The notes: a model not told the origin generated them from the sequence alone. 64,000 nucleotides of DNA from Achromobacter veterisilvae (GCF_900496975.1 NZ_UFQC01000036.1:1-64000), one strand, 5' to 3'. Counted from the stretch's first letter, positions 20,553 to 29,526 are shown. Made by a program: numbers and translations.

Positions 20553-21499
20553 ATGGCGGTTATCGACTTCAAAGAGATCCCGGAGACTCACCTCGGCGGG
20601 GGACTTCAGAACACATTCGAGCTCTTCGCAAGAGATTTTCTTTTTCTGCTCGGATATAAGTAAGGTGCTAGAAAATCCGAGTCGAGGTGCTGATGGAGGA
20701 AAAGATGTCATTGTCCTCGAACGCCGCAGTGGGGTAGGAGGCGATACGTTTATCCGATGGCTTGTAAGCTGCAAGCACAAAGCTCATTCGGGTGCATTCG
20801 TGAGCCCGCAAGACGAATCGAATATTAGGGATCGGGTGGAGGCGAACTCCTGCGCTGGGTTCATTGGTTTCTATTCGACCTTGCCCAGCTCCGGGCTTTA
20901 GGATGTGATTTTGGGACTTGCAGACAAAGTTGAAACTCAGACCTTTAACCGGGAGAAGGTAGAGTCGTACCTCCTCAAGACGCCGGAAGGCATTCAACTG
21001 GCAACGCGGTATTTCCCCAAATCAGTGCGCGCTTAGATTGGCGAGAACCCAGCCCCTGCGAAGATCTTTGCCAATCATCCAACACTGACGTGCAAGAACT
21101 GCGACAAGGATCTCCTTTCGCCAACGCCAAGCGGAATTGTCGTTTTTTTGGAATCGACGCAACTCAGAAACTCTAAAGAGTCACACGGATACCATCTATT
21201 GGTGCTGCAAAGGTCACTGCGATGAAACGCTGGAAAGGGCGATGCGAAGGACAGAGTTCGTTGACAGTTGGGAGGATATTCCCGACGTTGCGATCCCCAT
21301 CATGTATGCCAAATGGGTCATGAGCATCATGAACGAACTCGAAAGCGGCGATACCTACTCTGCTTCCGCCTTTGACCAACTCAAGGAGTTCATTCTTAAC
21401 ATGTATCCTTATATTGCACGAAACCCGACGTCGGAAGGGTTGGAGCGTACTAGAAGCTTGATGCAGATTCCCTCCTTCCTTGGAGAGTTCGGCAACTGA
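20553..21499 (+). pseudogene. Mrr-like restriction endonuclease, inactivated by four lesions
   Basis: Joined across frames, about 315 codons read as an Mrr_cat-type PD-(D/E)xK nuclease: MAVIDFKEIPETHLGGG, then SRGADGGKDVIV and WLVSCKHKAHSG, which give the catalytic D...C-K motif region, then GFIGFYSTLPSSGL and a C-terminal helical part. Four lesions are seen: a tandem TAAG duplication at about 20657-20664 (frameshift), an in-frame TAG at about 20899, another TAG at about 21034 where Trp is plausible, and an extra T in the T-run near 21140. Repairing these restores one continuous protein. Base composition is lower-GC than the flanks, suggesting acquisition followed by decay. Confidence 0.85.
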
Positions 21500-21837
21500 A
21501 AGGTAACCAGTCGTTCGCTGCGAACACGCAGCAGTATGCTGCCGTGTGCCTGTCATTCCGCTTCTTCTTGCTGCCTGGGATAGTTCCTGGCTGCTATGCG
21601 ACACATCAGGCAGTGGTGTTAACCACCGGCCATAAAAGAGAATTTCGCCGGCTTCGCGATCCGCTACACGGATTGCCAGGTTGCACCCGCAACTACAGCC
21701 CGACATTGTAAACATCAAATACAACACAGAGAGGGTGTTTCTCGAATTGCCCGAGTCTCCATCTCGTTGCTGGACAGCCCGGCTATTCGTCGTGAGCCGA
21801 AAAACTAAGCATTCGAAAAACGGCGGCCGTCTCTGTC
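21500..21837. other. Intergenic region, no gene recognised
   Basis: 338 bp between the restriction pseudogene and the convergent cysteine-motif protein gene. I see no supported coding region, RNA gene or strong terminator. Composition is intermediate between the low-GC patch and the host background. Confidence 0.4.
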
Positions 21838-22695
21838 TCAAACGCGTTGTTTCTCTATAGCGTCCAACTTATATACCAGCAGCATGTTGTCGTCAGAAAA
21901 GAATCGAAGCGCCTCGGCGAGGCTTTCTTCCACAGCATCGAAATTGCGGTCAATATTGTTGGCCCAATTGACCCACTCTTGACGCTTCCGCGCGCTCAGA
22001 GCTTTCGCGTCAAGGTGTTGGAGCTCAAAAATCCGGTTTTTTAGTTCTGTCGCCATCTGATGAGGGTCGGAGTTCAGAAATCCGAGCCCCCGCAACTCTC
22101 CCAATTTTTCAATGACGTAGCGAAGAGGCTTCGAATCGGAATTCATCGCGGCGTGACGCTCTCGTTCCTCCGCCGTTGCGTCCCGAGCGTGTTCTACAAG
22201 GGTTTCTCCTCGGCGGGCCATTTCATGCAGTTTTAGCGAAGTCGAACGACCTATATATTCTTTCAGCCTTTTGAGAGAGGCGTCAGCCCATTTAGTACCA
22301 TGGCGACGGTCGTAAAAATCTGAAATTCTGGCCAAGATGTTGACCTTGTCATCTCGTATCCGCTGAAGCGTTTCGAGCTGGTATTTAAAATCGGCCCGAC
22401 GCCTTTGCAGATTCGACTTTATTACAAAGTCATCTCCGAAAATTCGTTTTCCACAATCTCCCCCGACATTGGTTTCCACTCCGTCATCCGTAATGACGAG
22501 AAAACCATTTTGGTGGGGCTGCCGACAGGAGGCCAAGCCGCATGGGTATGAAACGTCGAAATAGTATGGCGCTAGCACCTCGGAGAGTTTCGCATCCGAA
22601 GCCTCTAAATAAGGACAGTAAGCTGGCCGACTAGTAAGGTCATCAGGACCTTTTAAGTCAACCAGAAGTGAAAAGTCATCTAGCATCTGAGCCAT
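21838..22695 (-). CDS. Uncharacterised protein with N-terminal Cys/His cluster
   Basis: A 285-residue protein of unknown function. The N-terminal ~90 residues hold C27, C52, C57, H61 and C81 in SYPCGLASCRQPHQNGFLV and NVGGDCGKRIFG, a pattern that could bind zinc. The remaining two thirds are highly charged and helical (ADFKYQLETLQRIRDDK, ATAEERERHAAM), perhaps coiled coil. There is no signal peptide or membrane segment. Codon use is less GC-biased than the core genes around it, and it lies beside a broken restriction gene, so horizontal origin is likely. The ATG at 22695 has only a weak ribosome-binding site; 22686 is an alternative. Confidence 0.7.
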   Translation of the reverse strand: MAQMLDDFSLLVDLKGPDDLTSRPAYCPYLEASDAKLSEVLAPYYFDVSYPCGLASCRQPHQNGFLVITDDGVETNVGGDCGKRIFGDDFVIKSNLQRRRADFKYQLETLQRIRDDKVNILARISDFYDRRHGTKWADASLKRLKEYIGRSTSLKLHEMARRGETLVEHARDATAEERERHAAMNSDSKPLRYVIEKLGELRGLGFLNSDPHQMATELKNRIFELQHLDAKALSARKRQEWVNWANNIDRNFDAVEESLAEALRFFSDDNMLLVYKLDAIEKQRV

Positions 22696-23131
22696 TTGCG
22701 CGCCCCATTACTGGTTTTTTGTACAGCATATGGCTTTAGGTTCGCAAACGCAACAGCGGACTTCGATAGGTTCTATTGCTTTGATGCAGCATGCCGCGGT
22801 GCGCTGTTGTGCTACTGACGCAACTCCCAGCGGATGTTGAGAACTGGTTGCATCCCCTTTGCTCAAAAGTCTGTCACAGACGGTCGTGCCGCTAGCTCGT
22901 TGTGGGAGCAAGGATTAGGTTGCAACAGCGGCGAAGTTGCTTCGCGGTTCGGCTTGAGCCAGGCGTCGAGTGTCCGCTTTTTCTCACCGCCAGTGGCAGC
23001 TCATAGCCGAGAGCCGGCATTTGCCGGAGGATCCGATTCATCGACCAGCGATCTACGTATCCACACCTTTAGATCGCACAAGCCAAAGCTCGCCCTTGGC
23101 AATCAGTTTTCCCCCTTCTCCATCCAATCCT
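22696..23131. other. Intergenic region at the right edge of the lower-GC patch
   Basis: 436 bp with no gene I can support. Open frames here are short and have no recognisable domain. No tRNA, integrase or attachment-site duplication is visible that would mark an island boundary. Confidence 0.4.
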
Positions 23132-23971
23132 TCAATCATCCCCTCCCCCCGCCCCGCTCCTTGCCTCCGCCAGCGCCACCGTCAAATGCATCACCTTCTT
23201 CTTCAACTGATCCCTTTCATCCGTCAGCCGAGTCAGCAGTTCGCGTAATCGCGCCACCTCCGCAGGCAAATCCGCAATATTCTCAATAGGAATATCCGGT
23301 ACCGCCTCGCGAGGCGGCGGCGCTTTAGCCTGCCGTACTTCGCGGGCAGCCTGCTGTAACTCCTTCCGCCCCCCCGCCACAGCCGCGGCCTGGCGTTCAG
23401 GCGGCAACGTCGCCACCGCCGCCGCAGCATTGATGGAAATGGCGCCGTCCTTCACGGCCCGCACCAGCTCCGGCGCCGCAGCCTTCTGTATCTTCTCGAT
23501 CTGCCCCAACGTATTGCTGCTGATGCGCGCGGCCCGGGCCAGGGCCTGACGGCTTAGCGCCTGCGGCACGGATGCAGCCGGTAGCGGTGGCGGTTCGCCG
23601 GAATCCTCGTCCCAGGGCGGATCATCGGGCGCCGGCGCCGAGGCGGTTCGCGCTTGCAGGATTTCCTTCTTGCGCAACGCCAACACCCCACGCTGGAAGT
23701 CCGACACGCTACGACGGCCCAGGTGGTTTTCGATCATCCAGAGGTGCACGTCCTCCATGGATTTGAACGTGGTGTTCTGGCGGGTTTCGAAGGGGATGCC
23801 GTGCTTCTGGCACAGGGCGTAGCGGTTGTGGCCGTCGACCAGCAGGTCGCCCCATAGCACCAGGGCGTCGCGGCAGCCTTCGGCCAGCAGGCTGCGTTCC
23901 AGCGCCTCGCGCTCGTCGTCGGTCAAGGGGTCTATGTAGGCGCGCAGGCCCTCGTCTATCCTGATTTCCAT
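23132..23971 (-). CDS. ParB-like nuclease-domain protein
   Basis: About 279 residues. The N-terminal part carries a ParB/Srx-type fold (LWGDLLVDGHNRYALCQKHG with the GHNR box, about residues 38-57) and WMIENHLGRRSVSDFQRG. The middle has a KorB/ParB-like helix-turn-helix region (LARAARISSNTLGQIEKIQK). The end is a coiled coil (EVARLRELLTRLTDERDQLK). No ParA is adjacent, so a plasmid-partition role is not supported; a chromosomal DNA-binding or regulatory role is as likely. The ATG at 23971 is preferred over a TTG nine bases upstream. Confidence 0.75.
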   Translation of the reverse strand: MEIRIDEGLRAYIDPLTDDEREALERSLLAEGCRDALVLWGDLLVDGHNRYALCQKHGIPFETRQNTTFKSMEDVHLWMIENHLGRRSVSDFQRGVLALRKKEILQARTASAPAPDDPPWDEDSGEPPPLPAASVPQALSRQALARAARISSNTLGQIEKIQKAAAPELVRAVKDGAISINAAAAVATLPPERQAAAVAGGRKELQQAAREVRQAKAPPPREAVPDIPIENIADLPAEVARLRELLTRLTDERDQLKKKVMHLTVALAEARSGAGGGDD

Positions 23972-24030
23972 GGTGTCCAATACGGTTACGCCCGGGCCCT
24001 GTACCCACTACGAGGCCCCTTGCACAAGCA

Positions 24031-24642
24031 TTACGCCAGCCCCTGCCCCCGCAGCACGTCCTGGACCGCCGCCAGGCGGCCGACCGGATCGGTCATGGCC
24101 AGCAGGCGGGCCTTGTCGTCGGGCGGCAGCGGCAGCAGTTCGCACCAGCGGTCGGCGACCCAGCCGCAGTCGTCGAGCCTGAACGGCGGGCCCAGGGGCA
24201 TTCTTTCGGCGGGCACGCCGTCTTGCTGCCATTGGGCCACCAACCGGCCCAGGGCGTCGGCGCTGGGCTGCATGGCTTCGGGCACGGGCGCGGGCGGGTC
24301 GTCGGGAATGGGCTCGGCCTCGCCCATCCAAAGGCCGTATTTTGCCACCTCGCTGGAAAGCAGCCGGAAACGGCTGGTTCCCACGCAACGTAGTTCCAGC
24401 AGGGCCGGCATGGGCGCGTCCCAGGCGTCGATGCGGGCCATGGTGCCGACGGGCGCCAGGGTTTCGACGCCTTCGGGCGTGCGGACCTCGTTGCCCGAGA
24501 GCAGGCCCACCACGCCGAATTCGCTGCCGTCGGCGATGCAGCGGCGGATCATGTCCAGGTAGCGCACTTCGAATATGCGCAGGTGCAGCACGCCGGCGGG
24601 AAACAGCGCGTTGGAGAGGGGAAACAACGGGATCAGAGACAT
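24031..24642 (-). CDS. Lon-protease substrate-binding (LON/ASB) domain protein
   Basis: The 203-residue protein consists of a stand-alone Lon N-terminal domain: LIPLFPLSNALFPAGVLHLR, IFEVRYLDMIRRC and GTMARIDAW are typical. It has no ATPase or protease part. Such proteins are common in proteobacteria and their function is not established. It starts 9 bp after the AhpD-like gene and 59 bp before the ParB-like gene, all on the same strand, so a three-gene operon is possible. Confidence 0.88.
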   Translation of the reverse strand: MSLIPLFPLSNALFPAGVLHLRIFEVRYLDMIRRCIADGSEFGVVGLLSGNEVRTPEGVETLAPVGTMARIDAWDAPMPALLELRCVGTSRFRLLSSEVAKYGLWMGEAEPIPDDPPAPVPEAMQPSADALGRLVAQWQQDGVPAERMPLGPPFRLDDCGWVADRWCELLPLPPDDKARLLAMTDPVGRLAAVQDVLRGQGLA

Positions 24643-24651
24643 GGCGGCCTC

Positions 24652-25059
24652 CTATTTCACGATGAATGCCTCGTCGACGGGAACCTGCATGGCGGTGACC
24701 ATGGCGTTGGTCTGCGAGGCCATGCCGATCACGGCCAGCAGTTCGGCGTGCTGGCCGTCGGTCATGCCCTTGGCGCGGGCGGCGGCGGTGTGGGAGTGGA
24801 TGCAGTAGGTGCAGCCGTTGGCCGTGGACACGGCGATGTAGATCATTTCGCGCATCAGGGGCGAGAGTTCGCCCTCGGCCATCATGACCTGTTTGAGCTG
24901 CCCCCAGACGCGCTCCAGTTGCGGCGGGTCGTTGGCCAGGGCGCGCCAGAAGTTGTTGACGAAATCCGACTTGCGCGTGGCCCGGATGTCCTCGAACACC
25001 GCCCAGGCCTGGGGGTTCCGCCGGACTTCCTCGTCCGACAGCAATCGCACCGTTGTCAT
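24652..25059 (-). CDS. Carboxymuconolactone decarboxylase / AhpD-like protein
   Basis: About 135 residues with the AhpD-type redox motif CTYCIHSH (CxxC followed by histidine) in TANGCTYCIHSHTAAARAKG. Members act as alkylhydroperoxidase-type disulfide reductases or as decarboxylases; the CxxCxxxH arrangement favours the peroxidase-like branch. The start at 25059 has GGAG nine bases upstream; an ATG at 25074 is an alternative. It is probably expressed with the LON-domain gene downstream. Confidence 0.85.
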   Translation of the reverse strand: MTTVRLLSDEEVRRNPQAWAVFEDIRATRKSDFVNNFWRALANDPPQLERVWGQLKQVMMAEGELSPLMREMIYIAVSTANGCTYCIHSHTAAARAKGMTDGQHAELLAVIGMASQTNAMVTAMQVPVDEAFIVK

Positions 25060-25152
25060 GGCAACTCGCTCCATCCGTGTATCAGTGGACGCGGATGCAC
25101 CGGCACGGTCCGTCCGCTCAGACTGTCATTGGACTGGAAACCGGCCGCGGGT

Positions 25153-25794
25153 TCAAGCGGTGCTGGAGGGTCCGGGGCGGGAACCGCCCAGGCCCAGTTT
25201 TTCCATGGCTTCGCTGGCGTCGACGATCATGGCGGCGACCTCGGCCACGCTGACTCGCAGGCGGGTGGCGCGCCCGCGCATGTGCTCGTAGGCTTCGCGT
25301 TCGTCCAGGCGCTGGTGGTCCATGAGGACGCGGATGGCCTTTTCGATGACGCGCCGGGACTTGATGGTGCTTTCCAGCTTGTCGATCTTGTTCTGCTGGC
25401 GTAGCTGGAACATCCGGGCGGAACGCGCCAGCACCAGGGTGCTGAGGATGCCGGCGGAGCGGAACGGCCGCGTGAGCACGCCGTGCGCGTTGGTCTTGAG
25501 TAGCTGCTTGAGCGTGGTGGGGGTTTCGTATTCGGACAAGGCGATCAGGGTGGCCTCGACCTCGCTGGCGGTCCAGGCGGCGCTGTTGCGGCCGCATTGC
25601 GACACTTGGAAGAACACCACGTCCGCGCCCGCCGGCGGGCACTCCGGGAACGGCCAGTGCAGGTGGATGCGGCAGCCGATGCGCTTGAGCTGTTCGACCA
25701 GCAGATCGCGGTCTTCGCCGGGCGGGTACACCACGGCGACCGCCACGCTGCGCAGGTCCTCGTAGAGGCGGCGTAGGCTATGGTCCATGCTCAT
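25153..25794 (-). CDS. amiR: AmiR-like transcription antiterminator with ANTAR domain
   Basis: A 213-residue protein with an N-terminal pseudo-receiver domain and a C-terminal ANTAR RNA-binding domain (VIEKAIRVLMDHQRLDEREA...VSVAEVAAMIVDASEAM) joined by a coiled coil (QQNKIDKLESTIKSRR). AmiR binds leader RNA and prevents termination upstream of amidase genes; it is held inactive by AmiC until an amide binds. The gene overlaps amiC in an ATGA junction (25791-25794), as in Pseudomonas where the two form a complex. It is the last of seven genes, and a leader terminator precedes the first gene. Confidence 0.92.
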   Translation of the reverse strand: MSMDHSLRRLYEDLRSVAVAVVYPPGEDRDLLVEQLKRIGCRIHLHWPFPECPPAGADVVFFQVSQCGRNSAAWTASEVEATLIALSEYETPTTLKQLLKTNAHGVLTRPFRSAGILSTLVLARSARMFQLRQQNKIDKLESTIKSRRVIEKAIRVLMDHQRLDEREAYEHMRGRATRLRVSVAEVAAMIVDASEAMEKLGLGGSRPGPSSTA

Positions 25795-27002
25795 TTCAAC
25801 CAGAACTCGTCCAGGCCGAACGCCGTCAGGTAGGGGTCGGGCTTTACCGGCACGCCGCTTTCCCAGACGATGTCGAAGCTGCCGTCCGGCCGGCATACGC
25901 CGATGCGCGGCGTCAGCACACAATGGTTGTTTTCGGCCAGAATGGACAGGCGCCCGTCCGGCGCGTCGAAGCCGACCTGGTGCACCGCCTGCACCAGCTT
26001 GCGGGTGTCCAGCGCGCCCACGCGCTGCAGGGCGCGCGCGAACAGGTGCACCTGGCTGTAGGAGGTCTCGGCGTACACGTTGGCGGGACGGTCGCCGAAG
26101 CGCTCGCGCCAGCGCGCCAGGAAGTGCGCGTTGCCGGGCGTGGCCACCGTGTTGAAGTAGGTTGCCGCGGTGATGTGCCCCACGCACAGCGCCGGGCCCA
26201 CTTCGGCTACCTCGGCCTCGGTCATGGTCAGGCTGGCGATGGGGATGTTCGCCGCCGCCAGGCCGGCCTCGTGGTAGCGCTGGTAGAAGCGCTGCGCGTC
26301 CGAGCCGATCAGCGTGGAAAACACCACGTCGGGCCGGATGCGGGCGATGTCCTGGACGACTTCGAGGATGTCGCTCTCGTCGCAGTCCAGCGGCAGATAG
26401 GTCTCGTCGAGGATCTCGCCGCCGTGCTCCTCGACGGTTTCGCGCATGATGCGGTTGGTCTCGCGCGGGTAGATGTAGTCCGCGCCCACCAGGAAGATGC
26501 GCGATCCGCAGTGCTGGATCAGGTAGGCGGCCAGTTGCATGCTGCCCTGGTTGGGCGCGGCCCCGGTGTAGATGACGTTGGGCGAATACTCGAACCCTTC
26601 GTAAACCGATGCGTACCACAGCAGCGAATTGCTGCGCTCGACCACCGGCAGCATGGCCTTGCGGCAATGCGAGGTGCAGCCGCCGAAGATCACGTTGACC
26701 TCGTCGTCCAACAGCAGCCGGGCGGCCAGGCGGCGGTATTCCTCGCAGTCGCTGCGGGGGTCGTAGGCTATCGGTTCCAGCGGACGGCCCAGCACGCCGC
26801 CCAGCGCGTTGATTTCCTCCACGGCCAGCACGGTGCCGAAGAAATGCTGCGATTCCGTCGTGCCGCTGACGCCGCTGCGCGAATACAGCACGCCGATGCG
26901 CCACCCGGGGCCGGAAGCGCCGGGGTCGCTGGGCGGGGTCATGGATGAGGCCATGGGTGGAGTCCTGGACGGCGGGGCGGAGTCATGCGGGTTCAAGCTC
27001 AT
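25791..27002 (-). CDS. amiC: AmiC-like cytosolic amide sensor (negative regulator of AmiR)
   Basis: A 403-residue type-I periplasmic-binding-protein fold without a signal peptide: a polar N-terminal extension of about 33 residues, then WRIGVLYSRSGVSGTTE. The order VNVIFGGCTSHCRKAMLPV, LLWYASVYEGFEYSPNVIYT and GSRIFLVGADYIYPRE matches AmiC/FmdD-type amide sensors. It should bind short amides and release AmiR. It is joined by ATGA overlaps to the ATPase gene upstream (26999-27002) and amiR downstream. The N-terminal extension is longer than usual; an internal ATG at about residue 17 or 21 is possible. Confidence 0.92.
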   Translation of the reverse strand: MSLNPHDSAPPSRTPPMASSMTPPSDPGASGPGWRIGVLYSRSGVSGTTESQHFFGTVLAVEEINALGGVLGRPLEPIAYDPRSDCEEYRRLAARLLLDDEVNVIFGGCTSHCRKAMLPVVERSNSLLWYASVYEGFEYSPNVIYTGAAPNQGSMQLAAYLIQHCGSRIFLVGADYIYPRETNRIMRETVEEHGGEILDETYLPLDCDESDILEVVQDIARIRPDVVFSTLIGSDAQRFYQRYHEAGLAAANIPIASLTMTEAEVAEVGPALCVGHITAATYFNTVATPGNAHFLARWRERFGDRPANVYAETSYSQVHLFARALQRVGALDTRKLVQAVHQVGFDAPDGRLSILAENNHCVLTPRIGVCRPDGSFDIVWESGVPVKPDPYLTAFGLDEFWLK

Positions 27003-27712
27003 ACCTTCAGATGGTCAATGATATGGCCTGCGGCGTCCGGCGCGCCAGCCTCGCCTTCGTCGACGATGGCGCCCTGCTTGAGCACCAGGTACCTGTCGGC
27101 CACCCGCAGCGCGAACGCCACGTTCTGCTCCACGATGAACATGCTGGTCCCGCGCCGCTCTCGCTCCCAGTTGAGGGCGTTGGCCAGCCGTTCGATCACC
27201 GAGGGCTGAAGTCCTTCCGTGATTTCGTCCAGCAGCAGCAAGGCGGGCCGCTGCATGAGGCCCCGCGCCACCAGCAGCATTTTCTGCTCGCCGCCGGACA
27301 GGGTGCCGGCGTGCTGGCGCAGGCGCGACGCAAACACGGGGAACAGCTCGGCGATTTCCTCGAAGCGCTCGTCGAACAGGCTGTCGCGCGCCAGGCCCAG
27401 GCGCAGGTTGTCGCGGATGCTCAGGTCGGGAAACAGGGGCTGTTCCTGCGCCGCATAGGCCACGCCGCAGCGCGCCACCTCGTGCGGCCGCAGGCGGGTC
27501 GCGTCGACCTCGCCCAGCCTCACCCGGCCGCGCAGCTTGGGCAGGTATCCCATGATGGTCTTGAGCAGCGTGCTCTTGCCCATGCCGTTCTTGCCCAGCA
27601 GCGCCGCGCAGGCGCCGCGCGGAACCGACAGCGACACGTCGTTGAGCACCACCGAGGCCTTGTAGCCGCTGGACACGCCCTCCAGGCGCAAGGCCGGCGC
27701 AGCGGTCGTCAT
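26999..27712 (-). CDS. Branched-chain-type ABC transporter ATP-binding protein (LivF/UrtE type)
   Basis: A 237-residue ATPase with Walker A GKNGMGKST, the signature LSGGEQKML and Walker B LLLLDEITEGLQPS. The DEITEG Walker-B variant is typical of LivF/UrtE subunits. It is the second ATPase of the amide transporter; the first is fused to a permease. Its start overlaps the fusion gene's stop by ATGA (27709-27712). Confidence 0.92.
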   Translation of the reverse strand: MTTAAPALRLEGVSSGYKASVVLNDVSLSVPRGACAALLGKNGMGKSTLLKTIMGYLPKLRGRVRLGEVDATRLRPHEVARCGVAYAAQEQPLFPDLSIRDNLRLGLARDSLFDERFEEIAELFPVFASRLRQHAGTLSGGEQKMLLVARGLMQRPALLLLDEITEGLQPSVIERLANALNWERERRGTSMFIVEQNVAFALRVADRYLVLKQGAIVDEGEAGAPDAAGHIIDHLKV

Positions 27713-29526
27713 GGTTCTTCTCCCTGGGCGGACGGCGCGCCGCCCGCGTAAATGGTCCGCACCAGTTCGGACTGCGCCACCTCGCGGAAGCTGCCGTCCA
27801 TGACGATGCGCCCCTGGTGCAGCACGACGATGCGGGTCGCGACCTCGGCCACGAAGTCCAGGTCGTGCTCCACCAGCAGGCAGCACAGGCCATGGCGGCG
27901 GGCCAGCGACGACAGTACCTCGCCGATCTGCGTGCGTTCGGCCTTGCTGAGGCCCGCCGTGGGCTCGTCCAGCAGGATGACGCGCGGCTCCAGCGCCAGC
28001 ACCATGGCCAGCTCCAGCGCCTGCTGCTGGCCGTGGGACAGGTCGCGGGCCACGCTGTCCAGGCGCTGGTCCAGCCCGGTCATGCGCAGCACCTCCAGCG
28101 CGTAGGACGGCAGCGCCAGCACCGGCGCCCGGCGCCGCCACGACGGCCGTTCGCGCAAGGTGGTGGCGATGCGCAGGCTTTCCGCCACGGTCATCGTGTC
28201 GAACACGTTGGCGTTCTGGAACTTGCGTCCCAGCCCGAAGCGCACGCAGCGCGCCGGATCGTCGCGGCGCACGGCATGGCCGCACAGTTGCACCCGCCCC
28301 TCCGACCGCTCGGCGCCGTCGGCGATGCAGCGCATCAGCGTGGTCTTGCCCGCGCCGTTCGGCCCGATCAACCCCAGCAGTGCGCCGCCGCGGGCCCGCA
28401 GGTCGATGCCTTCCAGCACCTTCAGGCTGCCGAAGCGCTTGGCCACGCCCTCCAGTTCCAGCGCCGCCTCGCCGCCCGCCGGCGCCGGGGCCTGCCCTGC
28501 CCTGGCCGCCAGCGCCGGCACGGGCGCCCCGGCCTCGCGCCGGCGCCATGGCGCCAGCAGCAGGGGCAGCAGGCCGCGCGGCAGCAGCAGGATCACCACG
28601 ATGAAGGTGATGCCCAGCAGCAACTGCCACACGAACGGCATGTTGCCGCTGAGATAAGACCCCGCCACATTGATGAGGATGGCGCCCAGCACCGGGCCCC
28701 AGATGGTGCCGCGTCCGCCCAGCGCCACCCAGATGATGAGTTCCGTGCCGAACACGAAGCCCGTCAGCTCCGGCGCCACCACGCCGCTGAAGGCGCCGTA
28801 GCCGAATCCCGCCAGGCTGGCGACGACGCCGCAGACCGCCAGCAGCAGGATGCGCCAGCGGGCGGTGTTCAGGCCCAGGTAGCTGCAACGCGCCTCGTTG
28901 TCGCGCAGCGCGACCAGGATGCGGCCGCCGTCGCTGCGCGCCGCCACCCATCCCAGCAACGCCACGGCCGACAGCCCGCCCGCCGCGATCACGTACCAGG
29001 CCTCCAGCGAAAGGTCGAAGGTTTCGTAGCCGGTCAGCCCCGAGGACGACCCCGTCCAGGTGCCGCCCGACAGCACGAGCTGGGTCAGCACGATAGGCAG
29101 CACCAGCGAGATCACCGTGGCGAAGAACGGCGAGGCGCCCCGGTAGAACGACAGCCAGCCGACGACCAGCGCCAGCACGGCGGCCACCCCGGCCGCCGCC
29201 AGCGCCGCCAGCCCCGCCGTGGCTGGCGAAAAGCCGTAGTGCGTGAACGCCAAGCCCGCGGCGTACGCGCCCACGCCGAAGAACGCCGACTGCCCGAACG
29301 TCAGGTAGCCTGTGTAGCCCCACAGCACGTCCACCGTCACCGCGGCCACCGCGAAGAACAGCGCCTTGATCAGCACGTTGAGCAGATAGGTGTCGAACAG
29401 CCACGGGCCGGCGGCCGTCAGGGCCAGGCACAGGCCGGCCAGCCACAGCAGGTCGCGGGCGCGCGAGGCCCGGCGCGCCGCCGCGGCCGCTTGCGGCGCG
29501 GGTTGGGCAAGCAGCGTATCAGTCAT
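27709..29526 (-). CDS. Fused permease-ATPase of a branched-chain-type ABC transporter (LivM-LivG)
   Basis: One 605-residue chain. Residues about 25-330 form a LivM-type permease with many hydrophobic segments (DVLWGYTGYLTFGQSAFFGV; LLLGITFIVVILLLPRGLLP). A linker of about 35 residues leads to a LivG-type ATPase with GPNGAGKTT, a longer LSHGQQQALE signature and DEPTAGLSKAE. LivM and LivG are usually separate; fusion fixes one ATPase to one permease. The gene overlaps the LivH-type permease by 8 bp upstream. Confidence 0.94.
   Translation of the reverse strand: MTDTLLAQPAPQAAAAARRASRARDLLWLAGLCLALTAAGPWLFDTYLLNVLIKALFFAVAAVTVDVLWGYTGYLTFGQSAFFGVGAYAAGLAFTHYGFSPATAGLAALAAAGVAAVLALVVGWLSFYRGASPFFATVISLVLPIVLTQLVLSGGTWTGSSSGLTGYETFDLSLEAWYVIAAGGLSAVALLGWVAARSDGGRILVALRDNEARCSYLGLNTARWRILLLAVCGVVASLAGFGYGAFSGVVAPELTGFVFGTELIIWVALGGRGTIWGPVLGAILINVAGSYLSGNMPFVWQLLLGITFIVVILLLPRGLLPLLLAPWRRREAGAPVPALAARAGQAPAPAGGEAALELEGVAKRFGSLKVLEGIDLRARGGALLGLIGPNGAGKTTLMRCIADGAERSEGRVQLCGHAVRRDDPARCVRFGLGRKFQNANVFDTMTVAESLRIATTLRERPSWRRRAPVLALPSYALEVLRMTGLDQRLDSVARDLSHGQQQALELAMVLALEPRVILLDEPTAGLSKAERTQIGEVLSSLARRHGLCCLLVEHDLDFVAEVATRIVVLHQGRIVMDGSFREVAQSELVRTIYAGGAPSAQGEEP

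Noticed and set aside
21173..21841. Minus-strand open frame across the restriction pseudogene end
   Set aside because: No recognisable domain, mostly antisense to the pseudogene, and no ribosome-binding site.
22834..23289. Plus-strand open frame in the 22.7-23.3 kb gap
   Set aside because: Ser/Pro-rich composition, overlaps the ParB-like gene antisense and has no domain.
23132..23971. Plasmid partition locus or integrated plasmid
   Set aside because: Only a ParB-like protein is present, with no ParA, replication gene or parS-like repeats.
25795..26904. Upstream extension of the amiR frame through amiC
   Set aside because: The frame stays open but reads as an Arg/Gly-rich shadow of amiC; the ATG at 25794 with ATGA coupling is the natural start.
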